Assembly (NCBI RefSeq): GCF_016881005.1
Contig: NZ_JACOPV010000027.1
Span: 1-36,764, forward strand
Direction of reading: 5' to 3'
Length of the DNA stretch: 36,764 nucleotides
DNA from: Pseudomonas arcuscaelestis
GTDB taxonomy: Bacteria > Pseudomonadota > Gammaproteobacteria > Pseudomonadales > Pseudomonadaceae
Part shown: in pieces, positions 1 through 7,881 of the stretch
Layout: every line of letters starts with the position of its first letter
Position numbering within the stretch: position 1 is the stretch's first letter
Program-made: the position numbers and the translations under genes
Notes under the pieces: generated by a model
Databases searched by the model: none
The model's input: only the letters and a program-made list of their open reading frames with translations
Told to the model about the DNA's origin: nothing

Positions 1-2
1 TT

Positions 3-1553
3 ACCTTGCGAACGGCCCGCAACGCACACGATCAACGCGCCGCCCGCTATGCCCTGCAGGCGCTGGATGGGCGAATGAAAACGCAGGTCCTGATGCGCCC
101 CAACCAAATCATCGCCAGCGCCAGTGGCGCCACCCGCCTGAAGATCGGCGTGACGCAAATCAACCACTGGCTCACCGACCTGGGCCAGGCCGAAGTCATG
201 GCAAACATGCAAACCACCGATCGAGGCCAGTACCTGGCCCGCACCAAAGCCTGGATGGGACAAAACCTGGGCACCGCCCTCCCCGCGGTGCTGGTCGGCT
301 TGAACGCGTGGAACCTGTGGAACACCGCCAAACAAGCCAGCAATGATGGACAGTTCACGCCGGAGGAATGGCGAGTACTGAGTGCCAATGCAGCGTATGC
401 GGGGAATGCGGTGGCGGCGCTGTGGGTGGGGCCGGCGTGGAATCGGGCTGGGGGGATGGTTGCGAAGTTGGGCGACAAAACACTGAAGGTTGCTCAGGCT
501 GGCTATTCCCAATGGCTTAGAGAGGCGCAAACCGTTGCCAGCGGTAGTAGCCAGGCAGCAGTAGCACGAGAGTTTGCGGCGGTTTCGAAAGGTCTGATTC
601 TCCGCACAGCGACATGGGCGACGCTGGGGGCTGTTGCGGCGGGATTGGAGGCTTGGCAAATTTTTACAGAAGCGGGCCGAGCGACGAGCAAGGAAGAAAA
701 AGTTCTGCTTCGGGCTAAGTTTGGCGCAGTCACTGGAATGGCCGCTACAGCGGCAATACAAGCTATTGGCGCCGGGCTTGGCTATTGGTACAGCTTTGCC
801 TGGGTGATGTCGACTCCAGTGACAATCCTCTTGGCAGGTCTAGGCCTCGCTTATCTACTGATCACCATGGCCGCCAATCGCTACAAACGCGAAGGCTTAA
901 GACTATGGCTGCACCGGTGCAGTTGGGGACGCGGTGCAAAACCTGAATGGATGGATAACGACGGTCACCCCCGACAAATGCGCGCCCTACTGGAGACCTT
1001 GCAACGCCCAACTGTCGCAGGAAGAGCTCTATATTACGGCGGAGGCAGTACACCGAGAAAATGGTTGGGTTTTTGGGTTCAAGTCCAAGTACCTGCGGCA
1101 TTGGCGGGAAAAGAGCTGTCCTTACAGCCGGCAATGGTCGAGAGGACCTACTTTTGCAAGGCCGGCATGCAACTCACACCGGAAAACTATTATGTTCAAT
1201 TTCTCAACGGTCATTGGGTAAATCCCAATCTACTCGGCAAACTACCAGATGCCCCTCGCGGTACGTCCTACATTACCGATTATGCATACGCCGACACCGA
1301 CGAACATCGCCTTTGGCAAGTTTGGATCGAAACAACGACCGCCGACCCAACTTTTGAAATGGAGGTTATATACCCACTCGACGTATTGCGGCGCGATGAT
1401 GGTCGCGGCTACCTGTTTCGCTTAGCGCTTGAGTGGTCAGCTCAAGAAGCTGATCGTGGCAACAGCGTTTTTAGCGGTGAATTGAGAGAGGAAGATGGCA
1501 TTGTATTGATGCAACAAGGCACTCAACTTTTAAAACTAACCGTACCTAATTAA
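3..1553 (+). CDS. Toxin, probable type VI secretion effector of the VasX/BTH_I2691 type (5' end missing)
   Basis: The reading frame is open to the left edge, so the start lies outside the window and about 515 residues are visible. Counting from the TTG at base 6, hydrophobic stretches fall near residues 89-107, 124-145, 200-220, 238-262 and 269-290. The Ala/Gly-rich ones resemble pore-forming colicin-like helices. A soluble C-terminal domain of about 220 residues follows and ends in LKLTVPN. The layout, soluble part plus membrane block plus C-terminal domain followed directly by small membrane proteins, is that of VasX-like T6SS effectors, which depolarise the inner membrane of rival bacteria. 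The family call is recalled from memory, not searched. No vgrG, PAAR or T6SS structural gene is visible. The first immunity gene starts 9 bases after the stop, which implies co-expression. An Rhs or other secreted membrane toxin remains possible. Confidence 0.6.
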   Translation, partial: TLRTARNAHDQRAARYALQALDGRMKTQVLMRPNQIIASASGATRLKIGVTQINHWLTDLGQAEVMANMQTTDRGQYLARTKAWMGQNLGTALPAVLVGLNAWNLWNTAKQASNDGQFTPEEWRVLSANAAYAGNAVAALWVGPAWNRAGGMVAKLGDKTLKVAQAGYSQWLREAQTVASGSSQAAVAREFAAVSKGLILRTATWATLGAVAAGLEAWQIFTEAGRATSKEEKVLLRAKFGAVTGMAATAAIQAIGAGLGYWYSFAWVMSTPVTILLAGLGLAYLLITMAANRYKREGLRLWLHRCSWGRGAKPEWMDNDGHPRQMRALLETLQRPTVAGRALYYGGGSTPRKWLGFWVQVQVPAALAGKELSLQPAMVERTYFCKAGMQLTPENYYVQFLNGHWVNPNLLGKLPDAPRGTSYITDYAYADTDEHRLWQVWIETTTADPTFEMEVIYPLDVLRRDDGRGYLFRLALEWSAQEADRGNSVFSGELREEDGIVLMQQGTQLLKLTVPN

Positions 1554-1561
1554 AACATCTT

Positions 1562-2332
1562 GTGACTGCCATGCCACTCAACCTCAATAGAGAACCTGAC
1601 TTGCCACCACAGCTGAAGTGGAAGTGTGCGCACGAGCCGAAGTTACTAGGCTGGACAATCCGCGCACGCAACTATAATACATTCGTAGCAAATTGTATGT
1701 TTGCATTCATGGCTGTAGCGACAACGGGAGGGGCCTATACGGTGTATTTACACCCTATTCCAGGGGCTGAGCACATTACTCAACTGGCGATTAGTGTAGG
1801 TTTTTATATGCTAATCACTTTGACAACATCCAGCATGACCCACCAACGGATGAATTCCGCCTATCGATTTACAAAATCCGGAATTGAATATTGCGAGTGG
1901 AAGGAATTCCCCCAATGGGCACTTACTTTCTTGAAGTGGATGACTGGCATCACTGCGATTATTTTTATTTTCATGGCCACCATCGACATAACGTTCTTAA
2001 TCGGGGCATTGGTGGGACCGGGCGGAATGGGTTTAATGTATCTCACTATGGCAAACTCAAAAAACCATAGAGATTTACACACCCAATACCATCACTACGC
2101 CTACAAATGGAAAGAGATCACACAGCTAGCCATTGCAACCAACAGAGAAATAGTAGATTTGAAATACAGCGTCACCCAAAAGGGAGATAACTATAAAACC
2201 AACTGGAACCTAAACATATACTGTAAAAGTAATCAAAAGGAAAACGTAGCTGCATTTATAAAAATACATTTATCCCCCGACGTACCTTTCATAAGAGCAA
2301 AAATCAACGTCCCGCTCAGCACAGATTATTGA
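1562..2332 (+). CDS. Probable membrane immunity protein, paralogue 1 (256 aa)
   Basis: This is the first of three tandem paralogues behind the toxin gene. It starts at GTG 8 bases after the toxin stop; an in-frame ATG lies 9 bases further in. The same GTG-x-x-ATG arrangement occurs in all three paralogues. Predicted membrane segments lie near residues 41-63, 72-92, 125-140 and 142-162. A conserved SSMTHQRMN motif sits between segments 2 and 3, and a charged cytoplasmic-type tail of about 90 residues follows. No catalytic motif is visible. Position and topology fit an immunity protein that blocks a membrane-inserting toxin, as TsiV2 does for VasX. That role is inferred from context, because I do not recognise the family by sequence. 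Codon use is more A+T-rich than in the housekeeping genes to the right, consistent with transfer. No strong Shine-Dalgarno is seen, so translational coupling to the toxin is likely. Confidence 0.6.
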   Translation: MTAMPLNLNREPDLPPQLKWKCAHEPKLLGWTIRARNYNTFVANCMFAFMAVATTGGAYTVYLHPIPGAEHITQLAISVGFYMLITLTTSSMTHQRMNSAYRFTKSGIEYCEWKEFPQWALTFLKWMTGITAIIFIFMATIDITFLIGALVGPGGMGLMYLTMANSKNHRDLHTQYHHYAYKWKEITQLAIATNREIVDLKYSVTQKGDNYKTNWNLNIYCKSNQKENVAAFIKIHLSPDVPFIRAKINVPLSTDY

Positions 2333-2402
2333 AGCATAAAACGGCTGACAAAAGCCGAAACCACGCCCCAACCCTATAACTCGACGCATCCATTAATAGT
2401 CA

Positions 2403-3167
2403 GTGAGCGCTATGCTATTCAAACTTAACAAACCACCCAGCCTTCCTCCGCAGCTCAAGTGGAAATTCGAGCGCGAACTAGAATTGGAAAGCTGGTCAAT
2501 AAAGGCAAGAAACTACAACACCTTCATTGCCAACTGCATGTTTACATTCATCGCAATATTGATATTTTGTGTGACACTCATCATGTACTCCGTTTATGAG
2601 GAAATGAACCAGCCGTGGCGAACACTATCCTGTATCTTTTTCTTCATCCTTATTCTTTCAGTAGCTTCCTCCATGACCCACCAACGGATGAATTTTGCCT
2701 ATCGCATCAGCAAATCAGGCGTGGAGTATTGTGAATGGAAAGACTTTCCGAAATGGGCACTGCCCTGCCTAAAATGGATGGCTGGCATCACAGCGGTCAT
2801 CTTCATTTTCATGGCAACCATAGACCCTTCTTTCTTGATCGGCGCCTTGGTAGGCCCAGGCGGTCTAGGCTTGACGTATCTTTCAATGGCACACTCCAAA
2901 AGCTATCGCGAGCTACACACTCAGTACCACCATCACGAATACGAGTGGAAGGATATTGTCCAGCTCGCCATTGCCACCAACAGAGAGGTGGTCGATGTGA
3001 AATTCAAGTTCTTCCGCGATGGTGATACCGTCAAGACGTGCTGGAACTTCAACATTCATTGCCAAAAGAAAGACAAAGAGCGCGTTGCAAATTTCATCAG
3101 AACCTACCTTTTACCTGGCGTACCTTTCATCAGAGCAAAAGTAAATGTACCCCTGGGCACTGACTAA
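2403..3167 (+). CDS. Probable membrane immunity protein, paralogue 2 (254 aa)
   Basis: This is the second tandem paralogue. It has the same length and layout as its neighbours: a Pro-rich start (SLPPQLKWKF), membrane segments near residues 41-63, 72-92 and 125-162, and a hydrophilic tail. It differs from paralogue 1 most strongly at residues 50-88, that is, the first two membrane segments and the loop between them. After SSMTHQRMN it is almost identical to paralogue 3. It probably protects against a toxin variant different from the one encoded upstream; this is inference. The start is GTG (GTG AGC GCT ATG). The 70-base spacer before it ends in a short sequence resembling the last codons of the toxin gene, so it may be the second cassette of the array. 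The product could equally be an orphan membrane protein of unknown role. Confidence 0.6.
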   Translation: MSAMLFKLNKPPSLPPQLKWKFERELELESWSIKARNYNTFIANCMFTFIAILIFCVTLIMYSVYEEMNQPWRTLSCIFFFILILSVASSMTHQRMNFAYRISKSGVEYCEWKDFPKWALPCLKWMAGITAVIFIFMATIDPSFLIGALVGPGGLGLTYLSMAHSKSYRELHTQYHHHEYEWKDIVQLAIATNREVVDVKFKFFRDGDTVKTCWNFNIHCQKKDKERVANFIRTYLLPGVPFIRAKVNVPLGTD

Positions 3168-3235
3168 TGCAATTCGACTATCGAAATCGATACTAAAAAC
3201 AACCATCGGTAATCATAACCATTAGAAACGCGCAG

Positions 3236-3453
3236 AACAAAACATCGACAAATCATCCTACTACTGAAATGGAGGCTTATGTCTAACCAATGTACTGAGT
3301 CGCGCGGACGGTCGCGGGCACCAGTGATTAGCACTTGAAATGCCTAGAGAAAGAGGCGAGTAACGCAATGACAACTTTAGAAGCGAATTCAGAGAAACGG
3401 ATGACATTACACCATTGAAAAAGAATACAAACTTTAAATTCAACCGCATCTAA
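3236..3453 (+). pseudogene. Decayed copy of the toxin gene's 3' end
   Basis: This stretch aligns with the last ~200 bases of the toxin gene. GAAATGGAGG at 3266-3275 matches 1356-1365 exactly. TTAGCACTTGAA at 3328-3339 matches TTAGCGCTTGAG at 1422-1433. Translated piecewise, it gives NKTSTNHPTTEMEA (toxin: IETTTADPTFEMEV), RADGRGHQ-stop-LALE (toxin: RRDDGRGYLFRLALE) and NFRSEFRETDDI (toxin: VFSGELREEDGI). It then ends in TAA at 3451-3453, at the same distance from the next immunity gene as the real toxin stop. Frame-breaking changes are the TAA at 3284, small indels near 3276-3300, the TGA at 3325 and the TAA at 3361. It is therefore non-coding. Homology may begin further left, but I cannot follow it before about 3230. 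Confidence 0.8.
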
Positions 3454-3465
3454 CCAGAAAACTTC

Positions 3466-4233
3466 GTGACGACCATGCTATTTAATTTCTATAGAGCACC
3501 TGACCTCCCACCACAACTTTTGTGGAAATTTTCGCATGAGCCAGAACTACTTGGCTGGACGATCCGAGCGCGTAATTACAATACATTCGTAGCAAATTGC
3601 ATGTTTGCATTCATGGCTGTAGCAACCATTGGCGGCGCCTATACGGTGTATTTACACCCTGCACCAGGAGTTGAGCACTTGACTCAACTGGCGATCAGTG
3701 CAGGTTTTTATATACTTATCACCTTGACAATATCCAGCATGACCCATCAAAGAATGAATTTCGCCTATCGCTTCAGCAAGTCAGGCGTGGAATATTGTGA
3801 ATGGAAAGACTTTCCGAAATGGGCGCTGCCCTGCCTCAAATGGATGGCTGGCATCACCGCTGTCATCTTCATTTTCATGGCAACCATTGACCCTTCTTTC
3901 TTGATCGGCGCCTTAGTAGGCCCAGGCGGTCTTGGCTTGACCTATCTTTCAATGGCACACTCCAAAAGCTATCGCGATCTGCACACTCAGTACCACCATC
4001 ACGAATACGAGTGGAAGGATATTGTCCAGATCGCCATTGCCACCAATAGAGAAGTGGTCGATGTGAAATTCAAGTTTTTCCGCGATGGTGATACCGTCAA
4101 GACGTGCTGGAACTTTAATATCCATTGCCAAAAAAAAGACAAAGAGCGTGTCGCTAATTTCATCAGACCCTACCTTTTGCCTGGCGTACCCTTCATAAGA
4201 GCAAAAGTAGACGTACCGCTAGGAACCGATTGA
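3466..4233 (+). CDS. Probable membrane immunity protein, paralogue 3, mosaic (255 aa)
   Basis: This is the third tandem paralogue, with a GTG start (GTG ACG ACC ATG) 12 bases after the toxin relic. Residues 1-98 follow paralogue 1, for example ELLGWTIRARNYNTF and AYTVYLHP. From the SSMTHQRMN motif onward it is nearly identical to paralogue 2, for example EYCEWKDFPKWALPCLKW and the ending VPLGTD. The switch occurs at about bases 3740-3780, where all three genes are alike. Membrane segments lie near residues 41-63, 72-92, 125-140 and 142-162. The hybrid structure points to recombination between neighbours. The likely role, inferred, is protection against a toxin allele whose gene end survives only as the relic just upstream. 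The gene is intact, which suggests it is or was recently under selection. Confidence 0.6.
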   Translation: MTTMLFNFYRAPDLPPQLLWKFSHEPELLGWTIRARNYNTFVANCMFAFMAVATIGGAYTVYLHPAPGVEHLTQLAISAGFYILITLTISSMTHQRMNFAYRFSKSGVEYCEWKDFPKWALPCLKWMAGITAVIFIFMATIDPSFLIGALVGPGGLGLTYLSMAHSKSYRDLHTQYHHHEYEWKDIVQIAIATNREVVDVKFKFFRDGDTVKTCWNFNIHCQKKDKERVANFIRPYLLPGVPFIRAKVDVPLGTD

Positions 4234-4285
4234 TAACGATCTGGAGAGCCGTCCTGGCTAGATGATCGCCACCCTATGCTCCTGA

Positions 4286-4323
4286 ATTACGGGCAAACCC
4301 CCTTTTTGGGGTTCGCCCGTAAT
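4286..4323. terminator. Bidirectional hairpin between paralogue 3 and fecA
   Basis: The arms ATTACGGGC...AACCCC and GGGGTT...GCCCGTAAT pair over about 15 bp with one internal mismatch around a small T-rich loop. It lies between two convergent genes, so it probably ends transcription from both sides. Neither flank has a long T tract. Confidence 0.65.
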
Positions 4324-4328
4324 AGGGT

Positions 4329-6776
4329 TTAGAACCCGACGCTCGCCTGCACGTAGAAAGTGCGTGGTTCTCCCAGGTAAATGCCCGAGTTGTTGTCGCT
4401 GGAGCGGGTGTAGTACTGCTTGTCGAAAATGTTCTTCACTCCGGCTGCCAGCTTCAAGTTCGACAGATCCTTGCCGAAGTCGTAGCCTCCCCGCGCCGCC
4501 CAGGTCACGTAGCCTGGAATGTCACCGTATTGGCCGTCTGCACTTGGCTCGGTGATGTAGTCACCATTGAAACTGCCGTCTTTGTTCATGCCGGTGCCAG
4601 GAGCGCGTTGCTTCGATTGTGCATAGGCATCCAGGTTCCAGGTCCAGCGATTGATCTGGTAGCGAAGCCCGGCGTTGACGATCTGCCGCGAATAGAACGG
4701 CAGGTCACGACCCTTGAAGCCTGGTATCTCGCCTTCATAGGTCGCGCGGGTATAGGTGAAGCCAGCATTGGCGCTTAATCCCTGCAGGCGCGGGTCCAGC
4801 CCCGACAGGTCATAGTGCATGGACGCTTCGATACCCTGGTGTTTGGTGGCACCCAGGTTGGTCCAACCGACGTCATTGCTGATGTATTGCAACTCGTCGT
4901 CGAAATCGATGTAGAACGCCGTCAGTTCACCACCCCATTCGCCATTGTTGTAGCGCGTCCCCACTTCATAGGTTTTGGCCTTTTCCGCTTGCAGGCCATT
5001 GGCAGTCTGGTCGCCGGTGCCGCCCTGGCCCAACTGAAAGTACTGCAGGCTGCCGAATGAAGTTTCGAAGTTGGCGAACACTTTCCACTCATCAGACAGG
5101 TGATACATCACGCTCAGTGCAGGCAACGGCTCGTTGCTGGTGACGCTGCGATTTTTCTCGGTGACCGGCTTTCCATCCGTGCCGATTACAGGCCGTTCAT
5201 GCCAATCGGTGTTGATGTGTTCAAAACGAATTCCTGGCGTGACGGTCCAGTTGCCAACGTCGATTTTATCGTCGATGTAGTACGCGCTGGCCTCGGTGCC
5301 ACCGGTACGGTCCTGGTACACATGGCCATCCGAGCCGGGGGCTGGGGTTGGCACGTTGTCGATCAACGCCAGGCGGGTTGCCTGCTCGTGCATCGCTTCT
5401 TTGAGGTAGCGATAACCCACGCTGACCTCCTGCGTGGTGGGGCCTGCGAAGAAGATCCGCGACACGCGTGGCTCGATGGCGAAGGTGTGGTAGCTACGCG
5501 GATAAGAGGACAGCGTCTGCTGGTCACGTGCGGCGATGCTGCTGCCACGAAAGCTGTCGGTGTAGTAGGTCTGGACTTCAAACTGGGTGACGTCGTCGAT
5601 CTGGCGCAGGTACTTGAGCGACACATCCTTGCGACGGCCACTGAAGTTGTCGTAGTCGCGGTCGGACTGGTAGGGATCATCGTCAAACTGCGCCTGGGTC
5701 AAGCCGCCAGGCATATCGGCCTTGGCATCGTAATAGTGAAAGTTCAGCCACAGCTCATCGCTATCGGTGACAGCCCAATGGGTCTTGAGCAACACATCAT
5801 CAATATCGTTGCCGTTATTGCTGCTGCGATAGCCGTTGCCGTTAACCCCGGAATACAACAGCGCTGCGCCCAATCCGTTGTCTGCAGTACCACCGAGAAA
5901 CGCCGACTCGATGTGCTTCCAGCCGCCATGGCGAGAAGTCTCCAGGGTGCTGGAAAGCTCACCTGTCGCCTTTTCGGGAATCGCTCGGGTAACGAAGTTG
6001 ATCACCCCGCCGACGTTCTGCGGCCCATAACGCACCGACCCCGCACCTCGGACCACGTCGATACTGTCGAGGTTGCCCGAGGAGATCGGCGCCATCGACA
6101 ACTGCGGCTGGCCGTAAGGCGCGAAGGCCGCCGGGATGCCATCGATGAGTACCGTGGAGCGTGGCGACAAGCGCGACGTCAAACCACGTACCCCTACGTT
6201 CAACGCAATGTCGCTGCCGCCTGTACCGTTCGAATCCTGCACCTGTACGCCCGGAATGCCACGCAGCACATCACGCACGTTCATTGCACCCTGCTCGAGC
6301 ATAGCCTCGCGACGCACCACGGTACGGGCGCCAGGGTGGTTCTGAACCACTGTTTCTTCGGCGTTGCCCAGCCAGTCGCCTACGACCTTAATGTCTGTAG
6401 GAGCCAGTTCGAGGCTGCCGGTATTCAGGCTACCGGCACCTTGCGCAGGCTTGAGCACCACGGTGCCCTGGGAAATTTCATAGGTAAGACCGCTGCTTTG
6501 CAGCAAGATCTGCAGGGCCTGTTCGGGGGTCAAGGTGCCGGACACTGCCGGAGCCATTTTGCCGGCGACCAGCTCTGGGCTGAAGAACAATTGCAACGGG
6601 GTTTGTTGACCCAGTTGACTCAGCGCCGAAGCCAAGGATTGAGCCTGGATCTGGAGGGTGGTCGCAGCCTGATCGGCATAGCTACTGGCGATACCACCAC
6701 TGACCGCCAAGGCCAGTGCGAGCGGCAGCAAACGGGTGCGTGCGGCAAAACGCGGGGAAAACTTGTTGTTGTTCAC
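4329..6776 (-). CDS. fecA: TonB-dependent ferric citrate receptor FecA (815 aa)
   Basis: This is an outer-membrane transporter that imports ferric dicitrate and signals its presence to FecR. The start is GTG, preceded by AGGA. A signal peptide occupies about residues 1-34 (LALALAVSGGIASSYA). It is followed by a signalling STN domain (about 38-110, QAQSLASALSQLGQQTPLQL), a plug domain (about 140-265) and a 22-strand-type barrel ending in the aromatic VQASVGF. Sequence hallmarks of E. coli FecA are present: VVGDWLG, RSTVLIDGIPAAFAPYGQPQ, VRYGPQNVGGVINFVTRAIP and DDKIDVGNWTVTPGIRFEH. The STN domain explains the linked fecI-fecR pair, and the order fecI-fecR-fecA matches the E. coli system. A 109-base gap separates it from fecR. 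Transcription is expected to depend on FecI, but I cannot mark a clear ECF promoter there. Citrate specificity rests on sequence likeness. Confidence 0.9.
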   Translation of the reverse strand: MNNNKFSPRFAARTRLLPLALALAVSGGIASSYADQAATTLQIQAQSLASALSQLGQQTPLQLFFSPELVAGKMAPAVSGTLTPEQALQILLQSSGLTYEISQGTVVLKPAQGAGSLNTGSLELAPTDIKVVGDWLGNAEETVVQNHPGARTVVRREAMLEQGAMNVRDVLRGIPGVQVQDSNGTGGSDIALNVGVRGLTSRLSPRSTVLIDGIPAAFAPYGQPQLSMAPISSGNLDSIDVVRGAGSVRYGPQNVGGVINFVTRAIPEKATGELSSTLETSRHGGWKHIESAFLGGTADNGLGAALLYSGVNGNGYRSSNNGNDIDDVLLKTHWAVTDSDELWLNFHYYDAKADMPGGLTQAQFDDDPYQSDRDYDNFSGRRKDVSLKYLRQIDDVTQFEVQTYYTDSFRGSSIAARDQQTLSSYPRSYHTFAIEPRVSRIFFAGPTTQEVSVGYRYLKEAMHEQATRLALIDNVPTPAPGSDGHVYQDRTGGTEASAYYIDDKIDVGNWTVTPGIRFEHINTDWHERPVIGTDGKPVTEKNRSVTSNEPLPALSVMYHLSDEWKVFANFETSFGSLQYFQLGQGGTGDQTANGLQAEKAKTYEVGTRYNNGEWGGELTAFYIDFDDELQYISNDVGWTNLGATKHQGIEASMHYDLSGLDPRLQGLSANAGFTYTRATYEGEIPGFKGRDLPFYSRQIVNAGLRYQINRWTWNLDAYAQSKQRAPGTGMNKDGSFNGDYITEPSADGQYGDIPGYVTWAARGGYDFGKDLSNLKLAAGVKNIFDKQYYTRSSDNNSGIYLGEPRTFYVQASVGF

Positions 6777-6885
6777 GTCGTCGAAAAATCCTGAAAGTCC
6801 GGGATAGGCGCCAGCTGCATGCGAATGTAAATGCTTGACAGTTGCAGTTGGCCAGGAAGACGAACAACTGAAAAAAAACCTGAAT

Positions 6886-7881
6886 CTATTTTGAAATTAT
6901 TTCGCTGGAGCCGTCGGCGTTGGTCTGGATAGCCACCGGCAAGATGCTTGGCAATGCGCGCAGCAAGGCGTCGGTATCGTCGGCGCTGAAGCTGCTGCTC
7001 AAGCGCAATGCCGCCACCTTGCCAGGTGCAACGCGCAAGGGTTGGGCACGGTAGCGCGAGACCTCCTCGACCACTTCGCTCAACGGTGCGTCATTGAATA
7101 CCAGTTTGCCGTTGCGCCACGCCGTCAACGCCGCAGTATCCACCGCATACGGCGCGGCGACCTGGCCTTGGGCATCGATCTGTGAGCCCAGCCCGGCGCT
7201 GAGCAGCGCCTGATTGCTACCACTGCCTTGTACCTTGACCGAACCTTGCTCCACTGCCACGCGCGTGCGGGTCGGATCGAGGCGCACGTCGAAACGGGTG
7301 CCCGTCACGGTTACCGTGCCGTTGACAGTACTCACCAGAAAAGGTCGCGAGGTGTCGTGAGCAACGCTGAACATGACTTCACCAGCAGTCAGTTCGATGC
7401 GCCGTTGGCCGCTGCTGAAGTCGACGGTCAGTTGCGTACGCGCATTGAGTTCCAGGTGTGTGCCGTCCGGCAAATTCACCTGGCGTCGCTCACCCAACGC
7501 TGTGTGCAGTTGCTCTTGGTAGTTGAGTTGATGGTGCTGCCAGCCCATCCAGCCTGATCCTACGGCCACAATCGCGATACCAGCGGCCAGCGCCTGCTGA
7601 ATGAAGCGTCGACGCGGCAACTGGCGTACCGGATCTTCCCGGCACAGCGCCTCAAGGCGCGCACGCGGCAATGCATCCGCCGCGCCCCACAGTTGGACGA
7701 GCAGATCGTACTCTTGCCGATGCTGTACATGCTCGGCCAGCCAGGCTTCGAATTGGGCCTGCTGGTCAGTGCTCAACACGCCGTCACGGGTGCGCGCAAA
7801 CCACCGGGCAGCCTGCTCTCGCACAGCCTCTTCGCCACAGCGGCACGCGTCCTGATTCATGAAAACATTCGCCTGATTCAT
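6886..7881 (-). CDS. fecR: FecR-type transmembrane anti-sigma factor/signal transducer (331 aa)
   Basis: This protein relays the loaded state of FecA to the sigma factor FecI. The N-terminal cytoplasmic domain (about residues 13-75) carries the family pattern ARWFARTRDGVLSTDQQAQF and AWLAEH. A single membrane helix lies near 95-113 (QALAAGIAIVAVGSGWMGW). The periplasmic FecR domain spans about 130-235 (ALGERRQVNLPDGTHLELNA, FLVSTVNGTVTVTGTRFDV). A C-terminal STN-like segment (LVFNDAPLSEVVEEVSRY) would contact the FecA signalling domain. The start ATG overlaps the fecI stop by ATGA, so the two are translationally coupled. A second in-frame ATG at codon 8 is a possible alternative start. The length matches the family. 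Confidence 0.9.
   Translation of the reverse strand: MNQANVFMNQDACRCGEEAVREQAARWFARTRDGVLSTDQQAQFEAWLAEHVQHRQEYDLLVQLWGAADALPRARLEALCREDPVRQLPRRRFIQQALAAGIAIVAVGSGWMGWQHHQLNYQEQLHTALGERRQVNLPDGTHLELNARTQLTVDFSSGQRRIELTAGEVMFSVAHDTSRPFLVSTVNGTVTVTGTRFDVRLDPTRTRVAVEQGSVKVQGSGSNQALLSAGLGSQIDAQGQVAAPYAVDTAALTAWRNGKLVFNDAPLSEVVEEVSRYRAQPLRVAPGKVAALRLSSSFSADDTDALLRALPSILPVAIQTNADGSSEIISK

Noticed and set aside
3279..3338. 19-codon ORF with a good GGAGG before its ATG
   Set aside because: The bases are explained by the toxin relic; GGAGG matches toxin coding sequence, so it is probably not a real gene.
5100..6794. Long plus-strand frame (564 aa) opposite fecA
   Set aside because: It is the antisense shadow of fecA, with no family likeness and no ribosome binding site.
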